From contig JABHDC010000065.1 in NCBI GenBank assembly GCA_018673255.1, forward strand, positions 134,815 to 198,814: a DNA stretch of 64,000 nt. The letters run 5' to 3'. Positions 1 to 8,998 of the stretch are shown in pieces. The position numbers and the translations under genes were made by a program. The stretch comes from Gemmatimonadota bacterium (GTDB lineage: Bacteria; Latescibacterota; UBA2968; UBA8231). How positions within the stretch are numbered: position 1 is the stretch's first letter; each line of letters starts with the position of its first letter. The notes beneath the pieces are model-generated. The model saw nothing but the letters and a program-made list of their open reading frames with translations, made no database searches and was not told the DNA's origin.

Positions 1-1
1 G

Positions 2-1114
2 CCAGGCCGTGATGCACAGTTCTATCCGGCGCTGGCTGCGGCCCTGGAGCAGAACATGGATGTGGGAGACGTCTTTGGTGATCAGAGTGACTTCTACAAA
101 CACGCGCTCGTTCTGCAGGCCAGCCACTGCGATGCGATCCTGGCTGTCGGCGACCGTGTCGTGGATGAACTTCGCTTCCTCGGCGGGGCGTTCCGCACGG
201 CACGAATCGATCGAGTCTACAATGGCCTGCCGGAATCTCCTCCGCTGACGCCTGCAGAACGGAAGGATGCCCGCCGATTGCTGTCAGAGGTGGGGCAGTC
301 GCTTGTCGGTTTTCGACCGGACCTGTGTTTCTCGCATGTCTCTCGGCTGGTGCCCAGCAAGGCCATGTGGCGAGATCTGATGGTGCTGGAAGAGATGGAC
401 GACATGCTGCGCAAGAGACGACGAACGGCCGTCCTTTTTGTGCTGGCCACAGAAGCCGGCCCCCGCCTGCCGGCCAGTACGCAGCACATGCATCAGGAGT
501 ATGAGTGGCCGATCGTCCACCGCGAGGGGTATCCCGATCTATCGCCTGGCGAACTGACCTTCGACCTGCTCGTGCGACGACACAATACACGAGCACGCAA
601 CAGCCGCGTCATCTTCATCAACCAGTTTGGCTTCGACGCGATTTCCTGCGGCGGGGCACTGCCCGAGGATGTCAGCTTTGCCGACCTGCGCCGAGGGACC
701 GATGCCGAATTCGGACAATCGATCTATGAGCCCTTCGGGATCGCCCAGATCGAGCCGATCGGACACGGTGCACTCAGCGTGGTGTCCGATGCCTGTGGCT
801 GTGTTGGCTTTCTCGAACTGGCCCGGGACGCCGTCGGTGAGGGGGAGCCGATCGGGACTGCGCCCGTCCACATTGTCGGTGATTATGCGATGGGGGAGAC
901 CGACCAGCTAGAGCAAGACCCGCAGGCCGCTTCCGAGCACGAACGGCGTATCAGTGCACAGGTGGCCAAGGCACTGGATAGCGCCATCCCGTCAAATGAG
1001 GCCGATCGGCTCAGATGTCTTGAGACGGGCCACGCCGTGTCATTGAAGATGTCGTGGGATTCAGTCGTGAGTGCGCAACTACTGCCCGCCCTTGAGCGAG
1101 CAACTCAGGCCTGA
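2..1114 (+). CDS. GT-B fold glycosyltransferase, 5'-truncated
   Basis: The reading frame is open to the left edge, so the N-terminus is missing; about 370 C-terminal residues are present. It looks like a retaining GT-B sugar transferase (GT4/glycogen-synthase-like). The best evidence is the segment YEPFGIAQIEP about 120 residues before the end, which has the E-x7-E spacing that binds the sugar-nucleotide donor, followed by GALSVVSDACG, the usual next strand. Upstream, SHVSRLVPSKAMWRDLMVLEEMD resembles the strand that opens the donor-binding half, but an insert of about 100 residues (a region with TRARNSRVIFINQ) is unlike common GT4 enzymes. The acceptor cannot be predicted. Its end overlaps the convergent receiver gene by 10 bp. 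Family call fairly sure; substrate unknown. Confidence 0.6.
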   Translation, partial: PGRDAQFYPALAAALEQNMDVGDVFGDQSDFYKHALVLQASHCDAILAVGDRVVDELRFLGGAFRTARIDRVYNGLPESPPLTPAERKDARRLLSEVGQSLVGFRPDLCFSHVSRLVPSKAMWRDLMVLEEMDDMLRKRRRTAVLFVLATEAGPRLPASTQHMHQEYEWPIVHREGYPDLSPGELTFDLLVRRHNTRARNSRVIFINQFGFDAISCGGALPEDVSFADLRRGTDAEFGQSIYEPFGIAQIEPIGHGALSVVSDACGCVGFLELARDAVGEGEPIGTAPVHIVGDYAMGETDQLEQDPQAASEHERRISAQVAKALDSAIPSNEADRLRCLETGHAVSLKMSWDSVVSAQLLPALERATQA

Positions 1115-1488
1115 TCGAGTACCTGATTCACCGTGTTGATCAGCAGCTCGACGGAAACTGGCTTCTTCAGCACGGCGTGTACGCAGCCGGGCTGTTCGCG
1201 CGTCGCATCATCATCGACCCAGCCTGAGACGATGATGATCGGGATGTCATCGCCGCGATCTCGTAACAGATAGAGCAGATCTTCACCGTCGGCCGTACCA
1301 GGCATGTGCAGATCCAGGAGGAGCAGATCGATGCTGTCACGGTCGAGAATCTGCAGAGCTTGGGCCGCATCCGGTGCTGATACCGGATGGTGACCATACC
1401 GGGTGAGCACCTCGGTCATGAACTGACGAATCGTTACCTCGTCATCGACGATCAGGATACGCGATACGTGGTCCAGGTCTTTGCTCAT
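1105..1488 (-). CDS. Single-domain response regulator (CheY-like receiver)
   Basis: A stand-alone receiver domain of 127 residues, expected to be phosphorylated by a histidine kinase and to signal through protein contacts, since there is no output domain. The acidic pair is in ILIVDDE (residues 11-17), the phospho-acceptor Asp is D59 in LLLLDLHMPG, the switch Ser is in IIIVSGW, and the conserved Lys is in VLKKPVS near residue 109. The ATG overlaps the TGA of the upstream lipoprotein gene (ATGA, 1485-1488), so the two are almost certainly co-translated. No kinase gene is in the window. The 3' end overlaps the convergent glycosyltransferase by 10 bp. Confidence 0.9.
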   Translation of the reverse strand: MSKDLDHVSRILIVDDEVTIRQFMTEVLTRYGHHPVSAPDAAQALQILDRDSIDLLLLDLHMPGTADGEDLLYLLRDRGDDIPIIIVSGWVDDDATREQPGCVHAVLKKPVSVELLINTVNQVLDQA

Positions 1489-3158
1489 GGTGGCGCATCC
1501 GATCGGGCGCAGCGGAATCCGAGAATCGGATCACGACTTTCTGGTTTTACACGATTGCGAACCGATACCGTCGAGGCATCGCGTAGGGCGCGAAAGTGTC
1601 CACCTCGGGCCGTTCGCCACTCGCCACTGCTTGGGCCCTGAGGATCCATCAGAGGGCTCAGACTGTAGTAGTCCGAGTTGTACCAATCGCTGACCCACTC
1701 AAACACATTGCCCGCCAAGCCATGGACGCCATAGGGGCTGATGCCGTCAGGATACTGACCAACAGCCGTTGTCGAGCCCACCCGGTTGTTGTAGTTCAGC
1801 AACCGCAGCGTGGGGTCCTGCAGTTGCAGCAGGGTCGGGTCGGCATCACCCCAGGGGAATCGTCGCTGATCATTGGGTCCCCTCGCTGACTTCTCCCACT
1901 CCGCTTCGGTGGGGAGGCGTTTGCTTGCCCACTCACAGAAGTCTGCAGCGCCTGCGTGGTCGACACAGTTGATCGGATGGTCGGCTCGTCCCGGGAGGCC
2001 GTAGTTGCAGCCAGATTGCTCGCCTGGTATGGCGCAATCGCCATCTCGAACACACAGGTTGTATTCGGCAGCGGTCACCTCGACCGAGTCGATCCAGAAG
2101 GTGCTGAGGTCGGCCACATGCACGGGGCTTTCGCCGGCCGGTCCCGTCTCGGATCCCATCAGGAAGGAGCCAGTGGGGATTTCGATCATCCCTGAGCGCT
2201 GTGAGTAGATCTGGTTGACGACGTCGATCAGGATCGTGTCGAGGAGGCTCTCCACCTGGCCATCATCCACGATGAGGCCGAAGACATACTCCCCGATGAG
2301 ATTCGGTGTGAAACTGGGCATCACCGCTGTCGAATCGGAGAGGGTCACAATTTCGCCAGGATTGTTGCCGACGATCCAGCGATAGGTGATGGGATCGCCG
2401 TCCGGGTCGCTGGATCCGGATCCATCGAAGGTGACTTCGAGGCCAATGCCCACAGTCTGCTGCGAACCGGCCTCGGCGATGGGGGGTAGATTCCCCGCGC
2501 TGGTGACCACGATCGCCACCTCGTCGGTGTGGGCAGACTGACCATCATTGACTGTCAGGCGGAAGAGGAACGAGCCGGCGCTGGCTGGCGTGAAGCGCGT
2601 CTGTGCCGCCGACGAATCTTCGATGGCAACGATGGAGGGGGCCTCTACGACTTCCCACAGGAAGCTCAGCGTGTCACCATCGGGATCGGAACTCGAGGTG
2701 CCATCGAGGAAAAAGTTGGAACCTTCTGGCAGAGCGTAGTCGAGGCCGGCAGCCGCCACGGGCGCGTTGTTCGAGGAACCTGAGGCGGTGACACGGATCG
2801 TGTCGGGTTCACTGTCGCGGCCATTCGCGCTCACTGTCAGTGAAAAGACATAGACGCCAGGCCTGTCCGGTGCAATCTCAATGACGGCGAGGGCAGCCAG
2901 AACGAAACCGGTGGGATTGTCTCCGCTCTGGGTCCACAGGTAGGTGAGCGGGTCGCCATCATCGTCGCGCGATGCGCTGCCGTCGAGTGTGACTGTCGTG
3001 CCCAGAGATACGGAGACATCCGCCCCGGCACTGGCCACAGGGTCAGTGTCGACGCGCTTCGGAGCCGGCGGCGAACTGCAGGCCACCGTGGCGAGCAGGG
3101 CGGCAGTACAAACCGTCGTCAGAAGGTCGAGGAGTCGAGATTTTGTGTGTGTCATCAT
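1485..3158 (-). CDS. Lipoprotein with three PKD/cadherin-like repeats and a formylglycine-generating-enzyme-like domain
   Basis: Predicted cell-envelope lipoprotein of about 557 residues. The N-terminus has basic residues, a hydrophobic stretch and a lipobox ending TVAC. Three Ig-like repeats follow, each with an [P/A]VA.AG..[Y/V] opening and a DGSxSxDxDGDxLxYxW core, typical of PKD/cadherin-like modules. The C-terminal 235 residues are a SUMF1/FGE-type domain: IPTGSFLMGS, KRLPTEAEWEKSARG, GLAGNVFEWVSDWY, ARGGHFR and GFRCARS. Family members either oxidise sulfatase cysteines to formylglycine or only bind ligand; only one Cys is seen in the C-terminal GFRC segment, so an enzymatic role is doubtful. 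An in-frame ATG at 3209 would add 17 residues before the signal peptide; I chose the MM pair at 3158-3155 because it gives a compact signal peptide. The stop overlaps the receiver start. Confidence 0.8.
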   Translation of the reverse strand: MMTHTKSRLLDLLTTVCTAALLATVACSSPPAPKRVDTDPVASAGADVSVSLGTTVTLDGSASRDDDGDPLTYLWTQSGDNPTGFVLAALAVIEIAPDRPGVYVFSLTVSANGRDSEPDTIRVTASGSSNNAPVAAAGLDYALPEGSNFFLDGTSSSDPDGDTLSFLWEVVEAPSIVAIEDSSAAQTRFTPASAGSFLFRLTVNDGQSAHTDEVAIVVTSAGNLPPIAEAGSQQTVGIGLEVTFDGSGSSDPDGDPITYRWIVGNNPGEIVTLSDSTAVMPSFTPNLIGEYVFGLIVDDGQVESLLDTILIDVVNQIYSQRSGMIEIPTGSFLMGSETGPAGESPVHVADLSTFWIDSVEVTAAEYNLCVRDGDCAIPGEQSGCNYGLPGRADHPINCVDHAGAADFCEWASKRLPTEAEWEKSARGPNDQRRFPWGDADPTLLQLQDPTLRLLNYNNRVGSTTAVGQYPDGISPYGVHGLAGNVFEWVSDWYNSDYYSLSPLMDPQGPSSGEWRTARGGHFRALRDASTVSVRNRVKPESRDPILGFRCARSDAPP

Positions 3159-3269
3159 ACGTAACTTCAATGATAACATTGCACACGAGCATCTGTCACC
3201 CCTTCTCATTCACCGGCGCCTCTTCGTCGGCGTTCACCTCACCGGGCAACCCCTGTGTATATTGGTCCA

Positions 3270-5441
3270 ATGCCAACCCCCGCCACACCAACCGGATCCG
3301 GATCTGCCGCCGATGCGTATGCCGTCACCACGACGGCTGAAGCCAATCTCGGGATCCTCGATGGTGCCGTCAGTCACGACGAGGTCAATCGATCCATTTC
3401 CGGCGCCAATCGTGCCATTCTGTTCGGTCAGCAGACACGATTGCCCCATTTTCCGGACGATCGGCGGCTTCCGCGGATCCATGCTGGCGACGAGCGTGTG
3501 TTGTTCTTCTGGCGTGTGCTGAAGAAGGTCCCTGCCAATCTGCGCAGGGCTCTGATCGAGGCCCCCGTCAGTATCACCCTTGTTCGCGGCGATACGCTGC
3601 TGTGCTTCCAGGACGTCAGGCATCACCAGGCGGTTCATCTCGGCCGTCGTCGACGCACGATCTACCTGCCCGAGCTGCTGATGCAGCAGGCCGAAGAGAA
3701 GGGGTACGACTATTGGGCCATTGCAGAGGGGCTCATCTATGCGGGCTGGATGCTGCTGGATTACCTGTTGCTCGTGGATGTGCTCACCGACTTCGGGCAC
3801 CGGGCCATGCGTCGCACCGATTCCCCGGAAGCCGGAGAGGATGGCACCAGACTGGACTGGTCTGGCCTGCGACTGAGTGAACCCCTGCTGCGTCGCCTCG
3901 TGCAGGATCACAACCGCCATCGCCGTGAGCACCCGGATCCCGGTAAATCCGAGGTCGAAGAGTTCATTGCCGGCTATCGCTCCGCCCTCATTCGGGTGAA
4001 GGGTCTCAATGTCTGGTCGCGCGAGCCCTGGGAGATCGGCCGCGATCTGTTCGACGAGACCCTCGAGCAGAGGTGGGCGCAGATGAAGATGGAACGCATT
4101 GCGGACATCTTCGACTACCCGCGCATGTTCCTCTTCGATCGAGATATCATCCACGGGGCGGCTCGCGACCTGGCCCTGCGACGGGGTCAGTCGCTGGAAC
4201 CGGCCAGCTTCGCTGACGCACTTCACGACTACCGGGATGCCGGGCGTTTCGATCGGCATCCGTTGATGACCGAATTCTGTCGCGGCATCGTGCCCAAGCC
4301 GAAGGCCCAGTTTCTGCAGAAAGTTGTCGAATTGGGTGCGGCAGGGCTGCGCGATTTCTTCGACGCGTACAGCGACGGCGAACCTGAGGCGCTGGATCTC
4401 ATCCATCCACTGTGGATGTATCTGGTTTCACTCTCTTCGGATCCGGCCGGGGTCTTTGCGCACGTGGGACAGTTGCGATCGCGTGTGCGGCGCGTGGATG
4501 GTGTCGTGGATGAGAACGCCCCGGGGCCATTGACCGAGCGCGAGATCCTTCGCCACCTGACCGGTATCTGTGTTCGTCTCGATCGATTGCCCGGATATCG
4601 CCGGCTCGCGATGGAAGTGGTCGATCTCGGTGAGGGGGCCCACGACGAACTCCTGGCGCTCATCGAGAATCACGGCCTCGACGAGGCCGACGAATGGGCG
4701 ACGTTCAAAATGAAGAAGCAGGCCATCGTCGCCTGTGCCTGTGAATTGCTGGAGAAGATCGATGGCCACGATTCCCAGCAGGGCGGCGTTGTGGAACTGG
4801 CGGCGCGCCGCCGCATCCATGAAGACGAAGATCTGCAACGACTGCTCACCGATCGTCCCCATCGTTTCACATCGGACCCGAGTGGCGTATTGATGTATTG
4901 CCGAGAATATCGACGAACACTGGCACAGTTTGGCTCCGCCGATCCGGATACGAACTCGCTGCTGGCAAGTATCCTGATCCGCCTCGACCAGAGTGATCGA
5001 TACGAAGAGTTGATCGACTTGATCCCCAGCCTGGGACCACCGGCCGTCTCCGCCCTGTATGGAGTCCTCGATCAGATTTCAGAGCGCGATGAGCGGCGCG
5101 CCCCCATCCTGCAGCGCAGTCGACGAATCCTGGGGTCGATCCTGATGGAGCGGCAGTTTCGGGCGAAGGCCCGGCAGCGCGCCCGCAGCGCTCAGGCCTA
5201 CAGCGAGATGGATCGGCAGGCATCTGCGCCACCGCCTCCGGCCGCAATCACCGTCGATGACGTCACGATACCTTTTGTGGCACTGCATCGGGAATTGCTC
5301 ACCGGCGTCGAGTTTTCCCATCGCGGCGATTCGCCGAACGATGAGCCGGGTGGAGCAGGTCACAGTGACACGGAGGATGATGTGGAAGGCGATGTGCCAG
5401 GTGATGTTGCAGAGGAGACGAATGGTGAGGTCGCCCCATGA
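3270..5441 (+). CDS. Unknown large protein (723 aa)
   Basis: I do not recognise this protein. It is mostly hydrophilic, without a signal peptide. One hydrophobic stretch (YDYWAIAEGLIYAGWMLL and following residues, about residue 145-175) is followed by long Arg/Glu-rich helical regions and an acidic, Pro/Ala-rich tail of about 80 residues. The part around HLGRRRRTIYLPELLMQQ has a faint resemblance to secreted metallopeptidase folds, but no HExxH zinc motif is present, so I do not assign that function. Translation could begin at the GTG at 3255 (5 residues longer) or the ATG at 3270; neither has a clear Shine-Dalgarno. Its last 4 bases overlap the start of the next gene (ATGA), implying coupling to the lipoprotein. 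Codon usage matches the neighbours, so the ORF is surely real. Confidence 0.75.
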   Translation: MPTPATPTGSGSAADAYAVTTTAEANLGILDGAVSHDEVNRSISGANRAILFGQQTRLPHFPDDRRLPRIHAGDERVLFFWRVLKKVPANLRRALIEAPVSITLVRGDTLLCFQDVRHHQAVHLGRRRRTIYLPELLMQQAEEKGYDYWAIAEGLIYAGWMLLDYLLLVDVLTDFGHRAMRRTDSPEAGEDGTRLDWSGLRLSEPLLRRLVQDHNRHRREHPDPGKSEVEEFIAGYRSALIRVKGLNVWSREPWEIGRDLFDETLEQRWAQMKMERIADIFDYPRMFLFDRDIIHGAARDLALRRGQSLEPASFADALHDYRDAGRFDRHPLMTEFCRGIVPKPKAQFLQKVVELGAAGLRDFFDAYSDGEPEALDLIHPLWMYLVSLSSDPAGVFAHVGQLRSRVRRVDGVVDENAPGPLTEREILRHLTGICVRLDRLPGYRRLAMEVVDLGEGAHDELLALIENHGLDEADEWATFKMKKQAIVACACELLEKIDGHDSQQGGVVELAARRRIHEDEDLQRLLTDRPHRFTSDPSGVLMYCREYRRTLAQFGSADPDTNSLLASILIRLDQSDRYEELIDLIPSLGPPAVSALYGVLDQISERDERRAPILQRSRRILGSILMERQFRAKARQRARSAQAYSEMDRQASAPPPPAAITVDDVTIPFVALHRELLTGVEFSHRGDSPNDEPGGAGHSDTEDDVEGDVPGDVAEETNGEVAP

Positions 5442-6571
5442 GGAACCTATCGACGGTGGGCATCGGCCTCCTGTTGCTGGCCCTGTCTTCGGGTTGCGGC
5501 ATGTTACGTCTCGCCAGCGATTCGGATGTCAGTCCTGCGCCCGAAGCGGCCCTGCAAGGCCTGGTACAGGGGTGGTCCTTTCCCGATACTGTCACCGTTC
5601 TCGGCTTCCGGGATCATTGGGGGAAGTCGCCCGCCAGCGGCCAGGTCCTGGAGACGGCGTTGCTGTCGGCTCTCGGCCATCGAGGTGTTGTCGTGAAACC
5701 CGGAGCGGGTGTCTTGCAGGATCCGGCACCCACCATGCGATTCGAGAAGGGTAGCATCCTGCCAGGGACCTGGCGTGAGTTGACCGGGTCTGCTTCACCG
5801 GTGCAGGGATTGGTGCTGGGTGGTCAGATACGCAGTGCCGAAAGATGGGTCTATCTGCGCCTGGCCCTGGCTGATGCAGCCACAGGCGTCCTGCTTGAAC
5901 AGGGGACGGCGCGCGTTTCCCAAGCACGATTGGATCAGCTCGTGGCTGCGAGGGACGAGACCGCCGATCTGAAACGAGATGTCGACGTAGAATTCCATCT
6001 TCTGGCAAAGCGGGAAGAGGCCGGTTTTGTCGAGAAGATCGAAATCACCGAGGGAGCGACGCTGGTCGAGGGCGACCGGTTGCAGATCCGTCTACGTTCA
6101 GAGCAGGACTGCGAGGTCTTCGCTTTTCTCTATGCGTCGAAGGATGGTGACCGTCGTGATCTGGTGGGCGCCGATCAGATCTACGCGAATCGATGGAACT
6201 ATGGCCCTGGCGAGAATTCCTGGGTCAGCCTAAAAGGCGACGAGGTCTACACGCTCTATCTGATGATCGCGCCACGGATCGAGGAGGATCGCAGCAACCT
6301 GTGGGATGCCGTGCAGCAGTGGCAGAGGCAGGGCGCGATCGATCGGATGGAGGGACTTGATCTGTTTGATGGCGCTCTGGAAGGCTTCCTGCAGGACAGT
6401 GTGAGCGGCATCGATTCGGTCCGGGTACAACGTGGACCTGACGAGATCGAGTTGGCCGACCAGGCCGACAAGTTCACCTACTCGGATGGCACCGTCTTTG
6501 AGAGCACGGCAGAACGGTTGCATGGTGTGGTGATTCTGCGAGCGATCAGCTTCTGGGTGCGATGGAAGTGA
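5438..6571 (+). CDS. Lipoprotein with a DUF4384-like domain
   Basis: A 377-residue predicted lipoprotein: the signal sequence LLLLALSSGC is a good lipobox at about residue 20. The middle (about residues 190-290) resembles DUF4384-type modules, a beta-rich sensor or structural fold, with VEGDRLQIRLRSEQDCEVFAFLY-like strands (the motif is the run from VEGDR to FLYAS), then GENSWVSLKGDEVYTLYLM. The first half resembles the curli-assembly/FlgO-like class of envelope lipoproteins only in general layout (an extremely short alpha/beta region that reports on repression of a partner), so I leave the function open. It starts within the stop of the preceding unknown gene and overlaps the cysteine desulfurase start by 10 bp, making a three-gene overlapping set. 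Confidence 0.7.
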   Translation: MRNLSTVGIGLLLLALSSGCGMLRLASDSDVSPAPEAALQGLVQGWSFPDTVTVLGFRDHWGKSPASGQVLETALLSALGHRGVVVKPGAGVLQDPAPTMRFEKGSILPGTWRELTGSASPVQGLVLGGQIRSAERWVYLRLALADAATGVLLEQGTARVSQARLDQLVAARDETADLKRDVDVEFHLLAKREEAGFVEKIEITEGATLVEGDRLQIRLRSEQDCEVFAFLYASKDGDRRDLVGADQIYANRWNYGPGENSWVSLKGDEVYTLYLMIAPRIEEDRSNLWDAVQQWQRQGAIDRMEGLDLFDGALEGFLQDSVSGIDSVRVQRGPDEIELADQADKFTYSDGTVFESTAERLHGVVILRAISFWVRWK

Positions 6572-7728
6572 TCTACCTCGACCACAATGCCACAACGCCG
6601 CTGCGACCCGAGGTCAGATCTGCCATGGATCCCTTCCTGGGCGAGGTCTTTGGCAATCCCTCCAGTCTGCATGCTATAGGTCGGGCAGCGGCCGATGCTG
6701 TCGAGATCGCACGCTCGCAGATCGCGGCGGCCCTCGATGTTGACGAGGCCACCGTGCACTTCACTGCCGGGGGCACAGAGGCCGACAACTGGGCGCTGAA
6801 GGGCGTGCTGGAGGCGGATCGATTGATGACGGGAGACCATCGTCGTCTGCTCATCAGTACCGTCGAGCATCACGCCGTGCTCGACTCGGCTGTCGCTCTG
6901 GGACGACGTGGATTCGGGATCACCAATCATCCCGTCGATTCGGCAGGCCAACTCGATCCGGCATCGGTCATGGACGCCGTCGATTCAGGTCCGGTGCCCC
7001 TGCTGGTCTCCCTGCTGCACGCCAACAACGAGACCGGTGTCCTTCAGCCTCTGGAGCAGATAGGTGCAGGACTGCGAGAGCGGGGGATTCTCTTCCACAT
7101 CGATGCGGTACAGAGTTTTGGGAAGGTTGATGTCCATCCCGAGGTACTGGGAGCGGATCTCGTATCGATTTCTGCCCACAAGATCAATGGCCCAAAGGGC
7201 TGTGGCGCTCTCTACATCCGGCCGGGCGTCGAGTTGGAGCCGTTGCTGCACGGTGGAGGCCAGGAGAGGGGGCGTCGACCGGGGACGCTGCATGCGGCAG
7301 GCATCGTCGGTTTTGGTGCAGCCGTGGTGGCAGCTGGAGGCGATCGTGACTCGACGCAGGAAAGACTCCGACGATTGCGCGATCGGTTAGAGGGGCAACT
7401 GATCGAGCGCATCGGCGACGTCGTGGTACACGGTGCGGGCGCGCCGCGTCTGGCCAACACGCTGAATGTGTCGTTCCGCGGTGTCGAGGCCGAGGCGGTG
7501 TTGTTAGGGCTGGATCAGGCTGGGGTCGCCGCTGCCAGTGGTTCGGCGTGCACCTCAGGCCGTCCCGAACCCTCCCACGTTCTGTTGGCGATGGGCGTCG
7601 AGCCGAGGCTGGCGGCAGGAGCGGTTCGTTTCAGTCTCGGTTGGGGGAACGACGAGGCACAGATCGATGCGGTGCTCGAGCAATTGCCGCCGATCATCGC
7701 TCGCCTGCGGGATCTGTCCGTCTTCTGA
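6562..7728 (+). CDS. Cysteine desulfurase (NifS/IscS family)
   Basis: Pyridoxal-phosphate enzyme that removes sulfur from L-cysteine to give alanine and an enzyme persulfide, feeding Fe-S cluster assembly or tRNA thiolation. At 388 residues it has normal length. It begins with the family signature VIYLDHNATTPLRPEV; the PLP lysine is in SAHKINGPKG (about residue 205), the PLP-contacting TAGGTEADNWA is near residue 73, and the catalytic Cys is in ASGSACTSGRPEPSHVL near residue 325, with the loop length of group I enzymes. No iscU, sufU or thiI lies nearby. The ATG sits inside the 3' end of the lipoprotein gene, so it is probably co-transcribed with it. Whether it is IscS or a specialised paralogue cannot be told here. 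Confidence 0.92.
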   Translation: MEVIYLDHNATTPLRPEVRSAMDPFLGEVFGNPSSLHAIGRAAADAVEIARSQIAAALDVDEATVHFTAGGTEADNWALKGVLEADRLMTGDHRRLLISTVEHHAVLDSAVALGRRGFGITNHPVDSAGQLDPASVMDAVDSGPVPLLVSLLHANNETGVLQPLEQIGAGLRERGILFHIDAVQSFGKVDVHPEVLGADLVSISAHKINGPKGCGALYIRPGVELEPLLHGGGQERGRRPGTLHAAGIVGFGAAVVAAGGDRDSTQERLRRLRDRLEGQLIERIGDVVVHGAGAPRLANTLNVSFRGVEAEAVLLGLDQAGVAAASGSACTSGRPEPSHVLLAMGVEPRLAAGAVRFSLGWGNDEAQIDAVLEQLPPIIARLRDLSVF

Positions 7729-7775
7729 AGAGCCTGTCAGTCACCTGAGAAGCCGGACAGATCCACGGCAAGCAA

Positions 7776-8960
7776 CTACATGACGCTCACAATCGCTTTG
7801 CAGAGTGTGTCGAGTCGGTCCGGTGTCACGCCGGCCACATTGATCCGGCCGGAGCCGACGATGTAGACGGCATGTTCACTCTTAAGGCGTTCGACCTGGC
7901 TCTTGTCGAGACCGCTGAATGAGAACATGCCTTTCTGGCGAGCAATGAATGAGAAGTCCTGCGACGCCCCGTGCTGACGTAAACCGTCGACGAGGGCGCC
8001 ACGCATCCCATTGATTCTCTCGCGCATCCGGGTCAGTTCCTCAAGCCACTGCTTCCGCAACTCACTGTCACTGAGAATCGTGGTGACCACGGCAGATCCG
8101 TGAGCCGGCGGGTTGGAGAAATTCGTGCGGACGCAGGTCTTGAGCTGGCTCAAGACACTGGCAGCCGCACCGGCATCAGCGCTGACGACGGTCAGTGCCC
8201 CCACGCGATCCTGATAGAGGCCGAAGTTTTTCGAGAAGGAACTGGCGATCAGCATCTCGGGCACCAGTTCACGCATTGCCCGCAGGCCGGCCGCATCCTC
8301 TTCCAGACCCTCACCGAAGCCCTGATAGGCGAAATCGAGGAGTGGTAGAATCCCCCGCTTCGCCAGGACCTGGCCAATGGCCTTCCATGTGTCCAGATCT
8401 GGATCCACACCCGATGGATTGTGGCAGCACGCGTGGAGCAGGACGACATCTCCCGCTTCGATCTGGTTCAGTGCAGCAAGCAATCGATCGGCGTCAAGAC
8501 CGTGGGAGGCAGCGTCGTAATACGCATAGGCGGCCGTCGTGAGACCGGCTGCCTCAAAAATCTTCGGATGGTTCGCCCACGTAGGCTCCGACAACCAGAG
8601 CCTGGCGCCTGGGAAGTGACGGGAGATGAAATCTCCTGCCACACGCAGCGCGCCCGTGCCACCTGGGGCCTGGACGGTGACGGTGGTCTCGTCCTCTCCC
8701 TTGCCAGCACCAAAGAGCAACTCGCGGACGAGACTCCCGTATTCGGGGGTGCCGTCAATGGGCAGGTAGCGCTTGTTCGGCGGTGCATCATAGACGCGTG
8801 CCTCTGCCGTTCGCACCACGTCGAGGACCGGCGTCGCACCGGTGGCATCGCGGTATTCGCCGACGCCGAGGTTCAGTTTGTTGGGACGGTCATCTGCGGC
8901 AAAAGCGCTGGAGAGACCAAGGATCGGATCAGGCGGGGCCGCCTGGACGCGTTCGAGCAC
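7776..8960 (-). CDS. Aspartate/aromatic aminotransferase (class I, AspC/TyrB type)
   Basis: A 394-residue class I PLP aminotransferase of the bacterial AspC/TyrB branch, which interconverts aspartate or aromatic amino acids with 2-oxo acids. The start is GTG: an in-frame ATG 12 bp upstream is followed at once by a stop, and the resulting N-terminus ERVQAAPPDPILGLSSAF matches the family (E. coli AspC begins FENITAAPADPILGL). Motifs: LNLGVGEYRD, LHACCHNPSGVDP, the PLP lysine in IASSFSKNFGLYQDRVGAL, and a C-terminal arginine region SGRINVAGV. It lies 38 bp downstream of folA on the same strand and may be the last gene of the Mla-folA transcript. Specificity between aspartate and aromatic substrates is not resolved. 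Confidence 0.9.
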   Translation of the reverse strand: MLERVQAAPPDPILGLSSAFAADDRPNKLNLGVGEYRDATGATPVLDVVRTAEARVYDAPPNKRYLPIDGTPEYGSLVRELLFGAGKGEDETTVTVQAPGGTGALRVAGDFISRHFPGARLWLSEPTWANHPKIFEAAGLTTAAYAYYDAASHGLDADRLLAALNQIEAGDVVLLHACCHNPSGVDPDLDTWKAIGQVLAKRGILPLLDFAYQGFGEGLEEDAAGLRAMRELVPEMLIASSFSKNFGLYQDRVGALTVVSADAGAAASVLSQLKTCVRTNFSNPPAHGSAVVTTILSDSELRKQWLEELTRMRERINGMRGALVDGLRQHGASQDFSFIARQKGMFSFSGLDKSQVERLKSEHAVYIVGSGRINVAGVTPDRLDTLCKAIVSVM

Positions 8961-8998
8961 GTCTCACACCATTTCTAGGCCACGTTTCAGTGGCCGGC

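Noticed and set aside
3234..4406. 390-codon ORF on the minus strand
   Set aside because: Antisense to the 723-aa protein, which has better codon use and overlaps the next gene in operon style; kept the plus-strand gene.
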